A stretch of 64,000 bases of DNA from Parathalassolituus penaei (GCF_026626885.1 NZ_JAPNOA010000019.1:124001-188000), one strand, 5' to 3'; counted from the stretch's first letter, positions 8,410 to 17,499 are shown. Notes: generated by a model from the letters alone, not told the origin. Numbers and translations: made by a program.

Positions 8410-8876
8410 ACACCCTTGGCACCACAAACCCTCGCTGCTTGCCCGGCAGCTGGCTGCAACGCGGCCAGCGCCTGCAACAAGGCGGCTGTTACGATCAGGC
8501 GATTTATTGTTACCAGCAAGGTCTGAACGACCTGTTCCAGCGTCCTGATGCCGATGCCGTGCGTCCGCATCTGGTGTTATTGCTGGGCCTTGCCGATTGT
8601 TATCTGGCCCTCAAACGTCCGGAAATGGCACTGGTAAAACTCGACCGCTGCTGCCGTTATCTGGCCGAATGCCAGACCAACTGCCCTGGCCAAACCCTGC
8701 AATCAGCGATCAAGCACCTGCTTGGTGTCTGGCCGGATTACCAGTACCGCATTGGCGCCCAACGTCCACAACTGGGCGAATGGATGGCACAGTTCAGTGG
8801 TGCCGACCGTTACCTGCCCAACGTGGCAGCCGCGGCAACACCTGCGATATCCACAACACCCCGGGTTTTACACTGA
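8406..8876 (+). CDS. Small TPR-like protein
   Basis: A 156-aa protein with one to two tetratricopeptide-like helical hairpins (GSWLQRGQRLQQGGCYDQAI, GLADCYLALKRPEMALVKLD). Such repeats usually mediate protein binding. It is cysteine-rich for its size. The start ATG 8406 overlaps the previous stop codon (ATGA), so it is probably translationally coupled to the 8023 gene and under the same possible iron control. Function not known. Confidence 0.65.
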   Translation: MNTLGTTNPRCLPGSWLQRGQRLQQGGCYDQAIYCYQQGLNDLFQRPDADAVRPHLVLLLGLADCYLALKRPEMALVKLDRCCRYLAECQTNCPGQTLQSAIKHLLGVWPDYQYRIGAQRPQLGEWMAQFSGADRYLPNVAAAATPAISTTPRVLH

Positions 8877-9006
8877 GGTGTCAGCGCTCAAGACGGTAAA
8901 AAGCGCCGGCAAAACGCGCTAGAATGTTGGACTGGCGCTGGTTTGACACCAGCCCCGGCAGTCCTGCTACGGACTGCACCCTGTCCACGTTTTGCCGGAA
9001 CCCCGA

Positions 9007-10230
9007 ATGAGCCATCATCCGCTGTTTAACGACACCGTGATTCCGTTGTCCGTTACCCTCGCCGCCACCATTGGCCTCGAGGACGCCCTGCTGCTGACCG
9101 TGATTCACGACGCCGCACGGGTGCAAGGACAATCACGGGTTTTCCTGCGCAGGGAATTCCTGCGCCAGCAGCTGGCCTTCTGGGATGACGTCAGTATTCG
9201 CCGTATTCTCGCCAGTCTGATCGACAAGGGTCTGCTGGCGTTGTACAGCCCCATGTATCCGGAAAGCCAGGAACTGGTGGTGGATCTCGATGTGCAGCAA
9301 AGCATGCCGCAGCCTCGGGTTGAAAATCCGCAGCCAGCCAATAGCCACCAGCGTTACCAACCAGCTCCGGCACGGGATTATTACTCGCCAGCGGCGGCAG
9401 CCATTACCCAGCCGCAAGCCGCTCATCCGGCCGGTAATCGGCATGCGCCCATTTCCAGCCAGTGGCAACCCTCACAGGACTGCCTGACGCGGCTGCAGCA
9501 GCACGGTATTCCGCTGAGTTTTATCTGGGCCCAGCTCGACGAGTTTCAGCTCAAGGGGCAAGAACAGGGTGCCAACCGCAACGACTGGAACACCCGTTTT
9601 TTCCGCTTTGTGAAAGCCCAGTGGACCTACGCCCAGAATGACGCCGGCCGTCAGCAGCGCCAGCTGGATGAAGAAAAAGAACGCACCGCGTTCCGGATTG
9701 CCGCTGACGAAGCGACGCCAATCAGCAGCGACTGGCGTCCGAGCGACGATGCCATCAGCATCCTGCAACGCTCCGGTATCGAAACCCTGTTTATCGAAGA
9801 CGCCATTCCCGAGTTTGTACTCTACTGGGCCGAACGAGGTGATGCCGTCAAAACCTGGAATACCAAGTTTATCCAGCATATTCGCCAGCAATGGGCCCGT
9901 TACAGCTCAAGCCTGGAACACTCCAGCCTGCCACTGCCCATCACCAATAACTGGCAGCCATCGCAGGACTGTTACGACATTCTGGCACTGGCACACATTG
10001 ATACCGAATTTGCCCGCCGCAAGGTGGCCGAATTTGTGTTGTACTGGCGGGATTCCGGTCAGGCCCACAACAGCTGGAACAGCCGCTTCCTGCAATATGT
10101 GAAGCAGGAATGGGCCAAACAACTGAACCGACCGATTGCCTCAGGAGGAAAGGATGGACAAGCAATTACTCGAGCGGGTGACACAACCGCTGGGGCATCC
10201 CTCGACCAGCTCCTCGACAACGACTGGTGA
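9007..10230 (+). CDS. DnaT-like replication protein with three DnaT C-terminal domains
   Basis: A 407-aa protein. Residues 1-95 look like a winged-helix DNA-binding domain (IRRILASLIDKGLLALY). A Pro/Gln/Ala-rich linker follows to about 150. Then come three copies of the DnaT C-terminal ssDNA-binding domain at about 153-206, 243-296 and 316-369. Each starts W-x-P-S-x-D and ends W-N-x-(R/K)-F followed by a final Trp. E. coli DnaT has one such domain and acts in primosome assembly. The neighbour is lambda P-like, so a chromosomal helicase-loading pair is inferred. ATG 9007 is the likely start; its ribosome site is weak. The 3' end overlaps the next gene by 77 nt. Confidence 0.75.
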   Translation: MSHHPLFNDTVIPLSVTLAATIGLEDALLLTVIHDAARVQGQSRVFLRREFLRQQLAFWDDVSIRRILASLIDKGLLALYSPMYPESQELVVDLDVQQSMPQPRVENPQPANSHQRYQPAPARDYYSPAAAAITQPQAAHPAGNRHAPISSQWQPSQDCLTRLQQHGIPLSFIWAQLDEFQLKGQEQGANRNDWNTRFFRFVKAQWTYAQNDAGRQQRQLDEEKERTAFRIAADEATPISSDWRPSDDAISILQRSGIETLFIEDAIPEFVLYWAERGDAVKTWNTKFIQHIRQQWARYSSSLEHSSLPLPITNNWQPSQDCYDILALAHIDTEFARRKVAEFVLYWRDSGQAHNSWNSRFLQYVKQEWAKQLNRPIASGGKDGQAITRAGDTTAGASLDQLLDNDW

Positions 10231-10855
10231 TACCCCGGGCGTTAACGAACCGCGCCGCGACTATGAAACCGGTACGGGCCCGAGCCCACAGCAACGCGAT
10301 GCCATCAACCAGATCTTTGCGTTGCTGCGCTACAACTATCACAACCAGTTCACCAAGGCCTTCCCCGATCTTGAAGCGGTCAAGACCGGCAAACGCCTGT
10401 GGCTGAATCTGCTGGCAGAATACCCAGCCGACGTGTTGTTAAAAGCCGCCGAACGGGCGGTCAAAGAATGCACCTGGTTACCCAACGTTCATGAAATCAT
10501 TGTGCGTTGTGATCTCGCATCAAGCCTGGGTGTGCCAGACAGCTGGAATGCCTATCTGGAAGCCTGCCGTGCACCAACCCCCAAACGCGAGCAGCGCTGG
10601 AGCCATCCGATTGTGTATCTGGCCGGTAAAGCCAGTGACTGGTTTTTCCTCGCCAACAATATCGAGGAAGTGGCCTACCCGGTGTACGAACGCAACTACG
10701 CCATCCTGCTGCGCCGCCTGCTGGCAGGTGAAGCACTCGACCTGCCGATGGAAAAAGGTCTGCCCGACCATGTTGAGCATCCGTTGCCACGTCAGGAACA
10801 ACAGCAGCGCCTGCGTGACCTGATCGCCGATTTCGACCATCCCGGACGTTCCTGA
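10154..10855 (+). CDS. Lambda P-like replication protein, candidate helicase loader
   Basis: A 233-aa protein whose core (FALLRYNYHNQFTKAFPD, KRLWLNLLAEYPADVLLKAA, KECTWLPNVHEIIVRC) resembles the phage lambda P family. Those proteins bind DnaB helicase and load it at origins. Domesticated O/P-type helicase loaders are known in some gammaproteobacteria, and no DnaC-type ATPase motif is present here. ATG 10154 has AGGAGG directly upstream and lies inside the end of the DnaT-like gene, so the pair is coupled. The N-terminal 35 residues are Ser/Thr-rich and probably disordered. No phage structural or integrase genes are nearby. Confidence 0.75.
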   Translation: MDKQLLERVTQPLGHPSTSSSTTTGDTPGVNEPRRDYETGTGPSPQQRDAINQIFALLRYNYHNQFTKAFPDLEAVKTGKRLWLNLLAEYPADVLLKAAERAVKECTWLPNVHEIIVRCDLASSLGVPDSWNAYLEACRAPTPKREQRWSHPIVYLAGKASDWFFLANNIEEVAYPVYERNYAILLRRLLAGEALDLPMEKGLPDHVEHPLPRQEQQQRLRDLIADFDHPGRS

Positions 10856-10887
10856 TCTGCCACTGCCCGCCAGCCGGGCAGTTATCC

Positions 10888-12081
10888 TCAACCGCTGGCC
10901 GCCGCCAGAGTCGCCAGCTGCTGCTTCAGACCTTGTGCCGCCAGCGCATAACCCCCCTTGTCACCATCCAGAAAGTGCACATGGTTGTTCACATAATCCG
11001 TGACCAGACAGGTCATCAGCGCCGCGTCACTGACATGCACACCGTAGACCAGACGACCGGCACTGTGTTGCTGCTGTAACCATTCGAGTAAACGCACGCG
11101 CTGCTCGCGGTCGACCGCAATCACCATCCGTAACTGATCATCACACTTCTGGAAATCGCTGTTGGCCAGCAAACGTTGCCGATACCCGCGCCAGCCATTT
11201 TCCGACTGGTCGGTTTTCATCAGATAACGCCCAGCCAATAACAACAGGAAAACCTGCCAGCGATAACACCAGCGTTGCCAGGTGCTGCTGTCGGGCAGCC
11301 GGATACGCGCCTCGGTTTCAATGTCTCGTGGGGTTGATACCAGTTTGAGCTGGCGTTCCTGCAGTGGGTGGTAATCGGCCTCACTGCCACAAATGGACTC
11401 CAGCACCTCCAGCACCTGGCGGTACAAAGCGCCCCGTGCCTGAGGTTCTGAACTGAGCGGCTGCACCAGCAAACTCAGGGTTTCATCACGATGACTGGGC
11501 ACTGTTTGCCAGCGGCATTCGTAACCGCTGAAATCCGCTAACGGCTGATAGGCAAGCTCACTGATCCGGTAGATAGCAGGTAAATCCGGCTGTTTCAGCC
11601 ATTGCTCGGCCAGCGCCAGACCACCGCCCTGAAACATAGCCTGGGCAAAATGTGGCGATGGCTGATAACGTGCCACGGTAACATCCGCTCCCTGCACCCG
11701 CACCGCCAGCACTGGAATCAGGGCAATCCGCAATTCCAGCCCGAAATCACGGCGGGCCAGTTCCTGCACCGCCAGCAAGGCATTCCCCACCGCCTGCTGA
11801 CATTCCGGCGGACAGGCCACACTGATGCCATCACCACCAAAAGCATACGGAACTTCGCACGGCCGACAGGCATTCAGCACCGCCACCATAGCGGCAGCAC
11901 TCACCGAGTTTACGTCCCGATAACGGCCATCGTTAATGGCCCTGGTCGATGCACGAATATCGGCAAGCACCAGCCACCAGTCATCTGGCAGCGGCTGGTA
12001 CCAATCGCTGCGGGTCAGTTCGGCAAAATCGGTAAATACCGGCAAACGCTGATAAAACTGCATGGAAGAATGATAACTCAT
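10888..12081 (-). CDS. DUF3095 family protein (nucleotidyl-cyclase-like)
   Basis: A 397-aa DUF3095 protein. The N-terminal region (WWLVLADIRASTRAINDGRY, then PYAFGGDGISVACPP) resembles the class III adenylyl cyclase fold with a GGDG segment. The C-terminal half is specific to the DUF. By relation it may bind or make a cyclic nucleotide, but no activity is established that I know of. There is no signal peptide or clear membrane anchor; FLLLLAGRYL is short. GAGGGA lies upstream of ATG 12081. It converges with the P-like gene. Confidence 0.75.
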   Translation of the reverse strand: MSYHSSMQFYQRLPVFTDFAELTRSDWYQPLPDDWWLVLADIRASTRAINDGRYRDVNSVSAAAMVAVLNACRPCEVPYAFGGDGISVACPPECQQAVGNALLAVQELARRDFGLELRIALIPVLAVRVQGADVTVARYQPSPHFAQAMFQGGGLALAEQWLKQPDLPAIYRISELAYQPLADFSGYECRWQTVPSHRDETLSLLVQPLSSEPQARGALYRQVLEVLESICGSEADYHPLQERQLKLVSTPRDIETEARIRLPDSSTWQRWCYRWQVFLLLLAGRYLMKTDQSENGWRGYRQRLLANSDFQKCDDQLRMVIAVDREQRVRLLEWLQQQHSAGRLVYGVHVSDAALMTCLVTDYVNNHVHFLDGDKGGYALAAQGLKQQLATLAAASG

Positions 12082-12263
12082 GACTTCCCTCTCTCAGCAA
12101 ACTCACTGTTCAGTGTAAGCAGCACTGCTCGCCAATGACCAACCGCTTGCTGCACAATCGGAGAAAATAATCATGTCATGAGACAAGTGGCGGGAATTCT
12201 TTTGTTATTCACCACTCTCATGTCGCTGGTTTGCTTTTAACACCGTGACGTCCTGGAGGGACC

Positions 12264-12734
12264 ATGAACAATCGAATGCTGAAATCTACCCTGGGCAAAA
12301 TCGCCTGTCTGACCCTGGCCACTGCCGTGATTCCGGCCGCCTGGGCCTTCAAGGATGCTGATGAAGCCATCGAATACCGTCAGTCCGCGTTTGTACTGAT
12401 CGGTGAGCAGGTCAGCCAGATGGGCGCCATGATCCGTAACGAAAAGCCGTTTGACGCCGCCGAATTCAAATACCGCGCTGACAGCGTCGCCGCCCTGTCA
12501 CTGATGCCGCTGGAAGGCTTTATGTACCCAGGCTCCGACAAGGGTGAAACCAAGGCCAAACCGGAAATCTGGGAAAACACTGAAGACTTCAGCAAGCGTC
12601 TGAAAACCTTTCAGGACCAGGCCGCAGCACTGTCCAAAGCTGCCGCCGGTGGTGATCTGGCAGCCGCCAAACCGGCCTTTATGGACGTCATGAAAAACTG
12701 CAAAAGCTGCCACACCGATTACAAGAATCGCTGA
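12264..12734 (+). CDS. Cytochrome c' (periplasmic c-type cytochrome)
   Basis: A 156-aa c-type cytochrome with an N-terminal signal peptide (cleavage near AAWA-FKDAD). The single haem site CKSCH is close to the C-terminus, as is typical of four-helix-bundle cytochrome c'. Such proteins bind NO or CO or carry electrons in the periplasm. TGGAGG precedes the ATG. A cytochrome b561 gene lies just downstream in opposite orientation; in relatives the two are often side by side, which suggests an electron-transfer pair. Here a hairpin-repeat copy separates them. Confidence 0.9.
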   Translation: MNNRMLKSTLGKIACLTLATAVIPAAWAFKDADEAIEYRQSAFVLIGEQVSQMGAMIRNEKPFDAAEFKYRADSVAALSLMPLEGFMYPGSDKGETKAKPEIWENTEDFSKRLKTFQDQAAALSKAAAGGDLAAAKPAFMDVMKNCKSCHTDYKNR

Positions 12735-12739
12735 CAGCC

Positions 12740-12764
12740 AGGCCGGAAGCAGAGCTTCCGGCCT
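12740..12764. terminator. Hairpin after the cytochrome c' gene
   Basis: AGGCCGGAAG pairs perfectly with CTTCCGGCCT around a 5-nt loop, 5 nt after the stop codon. The T-tract is missing, so it is a weak terminator or an mRNA-stabilising hairpin. Confidence 0.45.
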
Positions 12765-12796
12765 GCCCTAGCCTGATCGTCGATTGCCGAATTTGC

Positions 12797-13038
12797 CCAG
12801 CGCAGCTGGCTGCATCATGCCCATCTGGGCGAGCCGGTTTGAATCGCAACGGCCGACCCGGCCGGGGCATGGATGCCCCGCAAGGCCAGGTGGCACAGGG
12901 ATGTGCCGTCTGGCCGGGGTCGATAAGCCGTTGTCGGTGAAAACCGGAAAAACGAGCCCAGTCGGGCAAAAGCAGGGGGAGGCCCGCCCGGCCGGGGGAC
13001 AAGGTCCCCAAAGAGGGCATACGGTTGTGCCAATTAAC
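12797..13038 (+). repeat. Hairpin-array repeat, copy A
   Basis: First of four direct copies of a unit of about 240-300 bp made of consecutive short stem-loops: CCAGC-GCA-GCTGG, GCCC-ATCT-GGGC, CGGCC-GACCC-GGCCG, GGGGCAT-GG-ATGCCCC, GGCACA-GGGA-TGTGCC, CGGT-GAAA-ACCG, GCCC-AGTC-GGGC, GGCC-CGCCC-GGCC and GGGGAC-AAG-GTCCCC. It lies between the cytochrome c' and b561 genes. Reading frames across it are treated as spurious. Confidence 0.8.
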
Positions 13039-13134
13039 AAGCTGTGCAGATCTTGCCCATCGGATGGGGAACGAAGCGTAAGCGCTTGATTGGTCGACAT
13101 TCGCGCCTCAGGCGCTGCTCTCACCCTAACCTGA

Positions 13135-13767
13135 TCAGCCGATCCAATAGTGCAGCCCGGCCGACGTCACACCAAACACCAGCCATGCAGGCCACACCGA
13201 ACGCAGTTGTGGAGCCACCAGCCCCTGCAGATCCGGGCGTTTGCCGGTCACCATGGCAGGCACCAGACGTTCACCACGACGGGCATGAATCACCACCGCC
13301 AGCACATGTAATACCACCAGACCAAGCAGGATATTGAAGTTCAGATGGTGGTACTGACTCAGTAACTCTACGGTTTCATCCGACACATGCGCCACCAGCG
13401 GCCCTTCGGTAAAAATCTCGTCACTGCTGAACAGGCCAGATACAAACTGCAGACCAATGACCAGCAACAGCGCCAACACCATCAAGGCCCCCAGCGGGTT
13501 ATGACCCACCGAATGGCCACTCTTGCCGGTTAACATGCCACGGGCAAACGCGGTAACCGCCGCCGGGCCTTTGACAAACGAGCAGAAACGCGCGGTTTCT
13601 GAACCAGCCACGCCCCAGAACAGACGACTCAGCCACAAGGCTCCCAGCACCGCCGCCAGACGCAGGTGCCATTCCATCTCACCCACCTCGGCGCTCCACC
13701 AGAGGCCACCCAACAATCCCACCTGCAACCAGTGGTATACCCGTATGTAACTGTCCCAGACTTTCAT
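13135..13767 (-). CDS. Cytochrome b561-type integral membrane haem protein
   Basis: A 210-aa membrane protein of the cytochrome b561 / hydrogenase-type cytochrome b domain family, with four main hydrophobic helices. Candidate haem-ligand histidines lie in YHWLQVG near the N-terminus and in the third and fourth helices (LSQYHHLNFN, LVVLHVLAVVIHARRG). GHNPLGALMVL is a family segment also found in HupC. It probably passes electrons between quinone and a periplasmic partner, here most likely the nearby cytochrome c'. It is not the hydrogenase cytochrome, since hupC sits at 40377. Confidence 0.82.
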   Translation of the reverse strand: MKVWDSYIRVYHWLQVGLLGGLWWSAEVGEMEWHLRLAAVLGALWLSRLFWGVAGSETARFCSFVKGPAAVTAFARGMLTGKSGHSVGHNPLGALMVLALLLVIGLQFVSGLFSSDEIFTEGPLVAHVSDETVELLSQYHHLNFNILLGLVVLHVLAVVIHARRGERLVPAMVTGKRPDLQGLVAPQLRSVWPAWLVFGVTSAGLHYWIG

Positions 13768-13907
13768 TCGTTCTCTCCGTTTGTCATCCCGACACAGACC
13801 CCGGGCAGGATCAGAAGTTGCCCGATGCCCACAGAGCAGACCTTACCCCTGACGGGCGGCTTTGTGAATCAGATGGGGATCTCGCAGAGTATCGGACGTA
13901 GAGTCCG

Positions 13908-14200
13908 ATCTTGTGGGCATAAATTCCCACACTACAACAATCACCAACACCGCTTTCACCCAGCGCAGCTGGCTGCTAAATGCCCATCTGGGCGAGCCGG
14001 GATTCACCGCAACGGCCGACCCGGCCGGGGCATGGATGCCCCGCCAGACCCGTTGGCACAGGGATGTGCCATCGGGTCGGGGTCGAACTGCCGTTGTCGG
14101 GGAATATCGGAAAAACGAGCCCAGTCGGGCAAAAGCAGGGGGAGGCCCGCCCGGCCGGGGGACAAGGTCCCCCAAGAGGGCAAACAGCCGGGCCAATTAA
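13908..14200 (+). repeat. Hairpin-array repeat, copy B
   Basis: Second copy in the same orientation as A. It is longer at the 5' side, with a leading hairpin TGTGGGCAT-AA-ATTCCCACA (one mismatch). This is followed by a spacer rich in ACAACAATCACC and then the same series of stem-loops, ending GGGGGAC-AAG-GTCCCCC. Part of a gene-free stretch from 13768 to 14667. Confidence 0.8.
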
Positions 14201-14228
14201 CAAACCGAGTCGCCGCAAAGCGCCAGAC

Positions 14229-14306
14229 GCCAGATCCGATCGCGGCCCGGCCAGACGTCGATCAAGTACAAACCGCAGCATTCCCACGCGGAGCATGGGA
14301 ACGAGA
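14229..14306 (+). repeat. 21-bp cassette plus REP-like palindrome
   Basis: Between copies B and C lies a 21-bp cassette beginning CCAGATCCGATCGCG and ending CCCGG, followed by one CCAGACG unit. About 30 bp on is a REP-like palindrome, TTCCCACG-CGGAG-CATGGGAA (one mismatch), at 14281-14301. A degraded form of the same palindrome stands after copy D. Confidence 0.55.
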
Positions 14307-14327
14307 ATAAATCATCACCGAGCTAAC

Positions 14328-14570
14328 CCACCGAAGGTGGCTACCCAATGCCCATCTGGGCGAGCCGGGATTCACCGCAACGGCCGACCCGGCCGGGGCA
14401 TGGATGCCCCGCCAGACCCGTTGGCACAGGGACGTGCCATCGGGCCGGGGTCGAACAGCCGTTGTCGGGGAATATCGGAAAAACGAGCCCAGTCGGGCAA
14501 AAGCAGGGGGAGGCCCGCCCGGCCGGGGGACAAGGTCCCCCAAGAGGGCAAACGGCCAAGCCAATTAGCC
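14328..14570 (+). repeat. Hairpin-array repeat, copy C
   Basis: Third copy, same orientation, about 87% alike to B by eye. Its first hairpin is CCACC-GAA-GGTGG where the other copies have CCAGC-GCA-GCTGG: both stem sides changed together, so pairing is preserved. The later hairpins match copy B. Confidence 0.8.
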
Positions 14571-14606
14571 ACAAAGCGCCAGACGTCAAATCCGATCGCG
14601 GCCCGG

Positions 14607-14655
<49 letters not shown>

Positions 14656-14667
14656 TCGGAGGTAAAT

Positions 14668-16221
14668 CTAGCGCCGGAACCTCAGCACCATCTCATGCAG
14701 ATTATCCGCCGTACGATCCAGCTCCCGAATACTGTCCGTCGCAGCTGCGGCCTTATCGAGGCTTTTCACCGCCAACTCATTCACCGCCATAATCTTGTGA
14801 CGAATATCGTCCGACACATGCGCCTGCTCTTCCACCGCAGCCGCCATCTGGATCGACATCGAGGCAATACTGCCCACCGCATCACTGATGCCGTTGAGCA
14901 TATCCTCGGTTTCGCGCACCCGTTTCACGCCCTCTTCGGCTCCGGCCTTGCCACTGTCGGCAACCGCGACCGATTGCTGCGCCTTGGTGGTGAGGCCACT
15001 GATAATCGAATGAATTTCTCGGGTCGATTCCTGGGTGCGTAGCGCCAGCTGGCGAACTTCATCGGCCACAACCGCAAAACCCCGTCCCTGTTCACCGGCG
15101 CGGGCGGCTTCAATGGCGGCGTTTAATGCCAGCAGGTTGGTCTGGTCGGCGATCTGCTCGATCATCTGGGCGGCACGGGCGATGTGCTGGGTTTGCCCCG
15201 ACAGTTCCAGTACCGAGCTGCTGATGTTATCAACGGTGTCGCGTAACTGTTCGATGCTGGAACGTGCAGTTTCAGCCATATCACGGCCCGACAACGCCAT
15301 CTTGCGGGCATCTTCGGCACGCTGGGCGGTGTTATGCACATGGCTGGACACTTCGGAAATGGCCGATGACATTTCCTGTACCGCCTGCGCCATGGGTTCA
15401 ATCTGGCGTTGTTGCTGGTGCATGCCATCACTGCAGGCTTCAGCCTGAATCAGACCGGCATGAGCCGCACCGGAGGCTTTGGCGGCGGAGTCTTCGATAC
15501 GGGTCATGATGGTATCGAGGTGTGAATGCATCCCCATAATGGCGACCTTGAGGCGCCCCTGATCGGGTTTGTCATCGGTATAGGCCATCACCGCCAGATC
15601 ATCACCAACACCGTCTCCGAGCAACTCATTCAGCATTTGGGTCTGGCGCTTGCTGCGCAGTTTGCTGGCAATCATATGGCCGGCATAACCACCGGCCAGC
15701 AGCAGTCCGGCGAGTTCATGATGACCCGCCAGATACACACCACTGCCCCCCAGCCAGGCACCAACGGCCAGCAGGGTTTCTACCGATGGCCATTGCACCG
15801 TGCTGGCCTTGCCGGATTGGTTGATGCGTTGATACAGGCGTTCGGCGCGTTCTTTCTGGACGGCGGTCGGGCAAGAACGTACCGACTCGTACCCCACAAT
15901 CTGGCCCTTGTCGGAGATGGGGGTAACGTAGGCATTCACCCAGTAATAGTCGCCGTTCTTGCAGCGGTTTTTCACCAGTCCCATCCAGGGTTCACCTTTT
16001 TTGAGGTGATCCCACATGTTGGCAAACGCGGCCACCGGCATCTCCGGATGACGAATCAGGTTGTGTGGCTGACCAATCAGTTCGTCGCGGGTAAAACCAC
16101 TGATCTGCACAAAGTCATCATTGCAGTAGGTAATCCGGCCCTTGAGATCGGTGCCTGATATCAGTTTTTGCTGAGGTGTAAACGTCCGTTCGGTACGGGT
16201 AACCGGCTGGTTCTGGCGCAT
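14668..16221 (-). CDS. PAS-domain methyl-accepting chemotaxis protein, Aer-like
   Basis: A 517-aa energy-taxis-type chemoreceptor. Residues about 20-115 are a PAS domain ([23 protein letters not shown]-type core), as in the FAD-binding sensor of Aer. A short hydrophobic segment near 150-185 anchors it in the inner membrane with no periplasmic sensor domain. The C-terminal signalling domain has the hairpin tip [20 protein letters not shown] and the nearby [15 protein letters not shown] that bind CheA/CheW. It probably reports redox or respiratory state. No che genes are in the window. The 3' end abuts the heptamer array. Confidence 0.92.
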   Translation of the reverse strand: MRQNQPVTRTERTFTPQQKLISGTDLKGRITYCNDDFVQISGFTRDELIGQPHNLIRHPEMPVAAFANMWDHLKKGEPWMGLVKNRCKNGDYYWVNAYVTPISDKGQIVGYESVRSCPTAVQKERAERLYQRINQSGKASTVQWPSVETLLAVGAWLGGSGVYLAGHHELAGLLLAGGYAGHMIASKLRSKRQTQMLNELLGDGVGDDLAVMAYTDDKPDQGRLKVAIMGMHSHLDTIMTRIEDSAAKASGAAHAGLIQAEACSDGMHQQQRQIEPMAQAVQEMSSAISEVSSHVHNTAQRAEDARKMALSGRDMAETARSSIEQLRDTVDNISSSVLELSGQTQHIARAAQMIEQIADQTNLLALNAAIEAARAGEQGRGFAVVADEVRQLALRTQESTREIHSIISGLTTKAQQSVAVADSGKAGAEEGVKRVRETEDMLNGISDAVGSIASMSIQMAAAVEEQAHVSDDIRHKIMAVNELAVKSLDKAAAATDSIRELDRTADNLHEMVLRFRR

Positions 16222-16317
16222 GGCGAATCAATCCTGAAGAAGATCCTTCGGTAAAGACTAGTTCAGCCCATCAGACCTGCCAGCCACCTTTGCCAGTCCA
16301 GTCACAGAATCCGACAT

Positions 16318-16917
16318 TCAGCGCCAGTACCGCGCCAGCCAGTAATCCAGGCTGGTAAAACGGCCACCGCCGGTAAAAAACAGGCTCAGCAACATCACAA
16401 AATAGGTGGCAGCAAACTCAATGCCATTGTTCAGAATCACGATGGAACCACGACCGGTTAACCAGTCGTAATGACCGTGGGTCTGCAAAATCTCGCGGGC
16501 TTTCTGCAAACGATCCGCAGCTTCAAACACCCGTTCGTTGGCCAGCCAGCTGCTGCTGTCAGCAACCGCCAGCCAGCCATTGGGCCAGTGTACGGCGAAT
16601 ATGGCCACCAGCATGGTGATCATCAACGGCACACTGATCCAGCGCACCAGCAATCCCAGCACCAGCAGTCCCCCTCCCACCAGCTCGGCACTGGTGGCCA
16701 GTGTTGCCATCAAGGTTGGCAGGGGTAACCCCAGCCCCCAGTCAGCATTGCCAAACCATTCCACCGTGCTGTCAAAGTGCTGCCACTTGTTCCAGCCCGC
16801 TTGCAGCAGCACCGGAGCCAGATACAAACGCAGCAGCAAAGGAGCCAGACCGTCGGCAATACGGGTCCGGTCGAGCAAGGCCTGACAGTCGGCCGCCCGT
16901 TGATGAAGTATGTTCAT
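16318..16917 (-). CDS. DoxX family membrane protein (HvfX-like)
   Basis: A 199-aa DoxX-family protein with four hydrophobic segments; LRLYLAPVLLQAGWNKW and GLPLPTLMATLATSAELVGG fit the family. DoxX proteins are commonly the last gene of HvfA-type RiPP metallophore (bufferin) operons, where NCBI calls them HvfX. It is the last gene of the ECF sigma / anti-sigma / HvfA-like operon here, which supports that naming. Its biochemical role is not established. It has a polar insertion after the third helix (SSSWLANERVFEAADRLQ). Confidence 0.8.
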   Translation of the reverse strand: MNILHQRAADCQALLDRTRIADGLAPLLLRLYLAPVLLQAGWNKWQHFDSTVEWFGNADWGLGLPLPTLMATLATSAELVGGGLLVLGLLVRWISVPLMITMLVAIFAVHWPNGWLAVADSSSWLANERVFEAADRLQKAREILQTHGHYDWLTGRGSIVILNNGIEFAATYFVMLLSLFFTGGGRFTSLDYWLARYWR

Positions 16918-17045
16918 GATGAAATTCCTGAACGCAGCTCTGACGCGATTGGCGCAGCGCAGCGTTAAAAGAAAGACGGGATGAGTAGAAGGATGATCAG
17001 GGCGGTGTGAACCGGTTACACACCGCGCCGGGGATCAGTCAGTGC

Positions 17046-17405
17046 TTATTTGTCGCTGCCACACTTGCCTTCGCCGCATTTGCCTTCGGCTTTTTTGTCG
17101 GCAGCGGCGGCCTGGTTGGTGCCCATATCGGAACCACAGGACCCATCGGCTTTTTTATCAGAACCACAAGAGCCATCGGCTTTTTTATCGGTGCTCATAT
17201 CGGAACCACAGGAGCCATCACCTTTCTTGTCGGCGCCACAGCTGCCTTCGGCGGTTTTGCCGGCCTGGTTGTCGGCCAGTTGCTGATAACCACCTGCCAG
17301 CTCCTGCGATACAAACGGATTGCCAGCAGCCATGGCGGAAGCGCCCAGGCTCAGCAGCAGTGCAGTGGACAGGGTAGCGGCAACCGGTTTGATGGTGTTT
17401 TTCAT
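17046..17405 (-). CDS. hvfA: HvfA-like Cys-rich secreted peptide with expanded repeat region
   Basis: A 119-aa precursor-like protein. The signal peptide ends near SAMA-AGNPF. NPFVSQELAGGYQQLA is the conserved HvfA leader. The C-terminus EGKCGEGKCGSDK is the HvfA core, in which Cys becomes thiooxazole or oxazolone-thioamide in studied copper-binding bufferins. Unusually, four extra (D/E)GSCG units separated by short Asp/Lys-rich spacers precede it, giving six Cys in all. The maturation enzymes HvfB (DUF692) and HvfC are not in this window. ATG 17405 is chosen as the start of the signal peptide; ATG 17423 is in frame upstream. Control by the adjacent ECF sigma factor is likely. Confidence 0.8.
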   Translation of the reverse strand: MKNTIKPVAATLSTALLLSLGASAMAAGNPFVSQELAGGYQQLADNQAGKTAEGSCGADKKGDGSCGSDMSTDKKADGSCGSDKKADGSCGSDMGTNQAAAADKKAEGKCGEGKCGSDK

Positions 17406-17427
17406 GGAAAGTCTCTCTGACATTAAG

Positions 17428-17448
17428 CGGGTAGCCCCTTGCTACCCG
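17428..17448 (-). promoter_or_regulatory. Hairpin in the leader of the HvfA-like gene
   Basis: CGGGTAGC and GCTACCCG form an 8-bp stem with a 5-nt loop, about 23 nt upstream of the HvfA-like ATG and between it and the anti-sigma gene. It may attenuate or process the operon mRNA. There is no T-tract. Confidence 0.35.
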
Positions 17449-17499
17449 TTACAGTCTATCAGTCGTTGGCCAGCGCGTTTTATTACAGCGGCGGGCAAA

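Noticed and set aside
8920-8925. Promoter TAGAAT before the DnaT-like gene
   Set aside because: The -10 looks good but no acceptable -35 is found at the proper distance.
9007-10855. Prophage or prophage remnant around the P-like gene
   Set aside because: No integrase, repressor, structural or lysis genes; surrounding genes are chromosomal.
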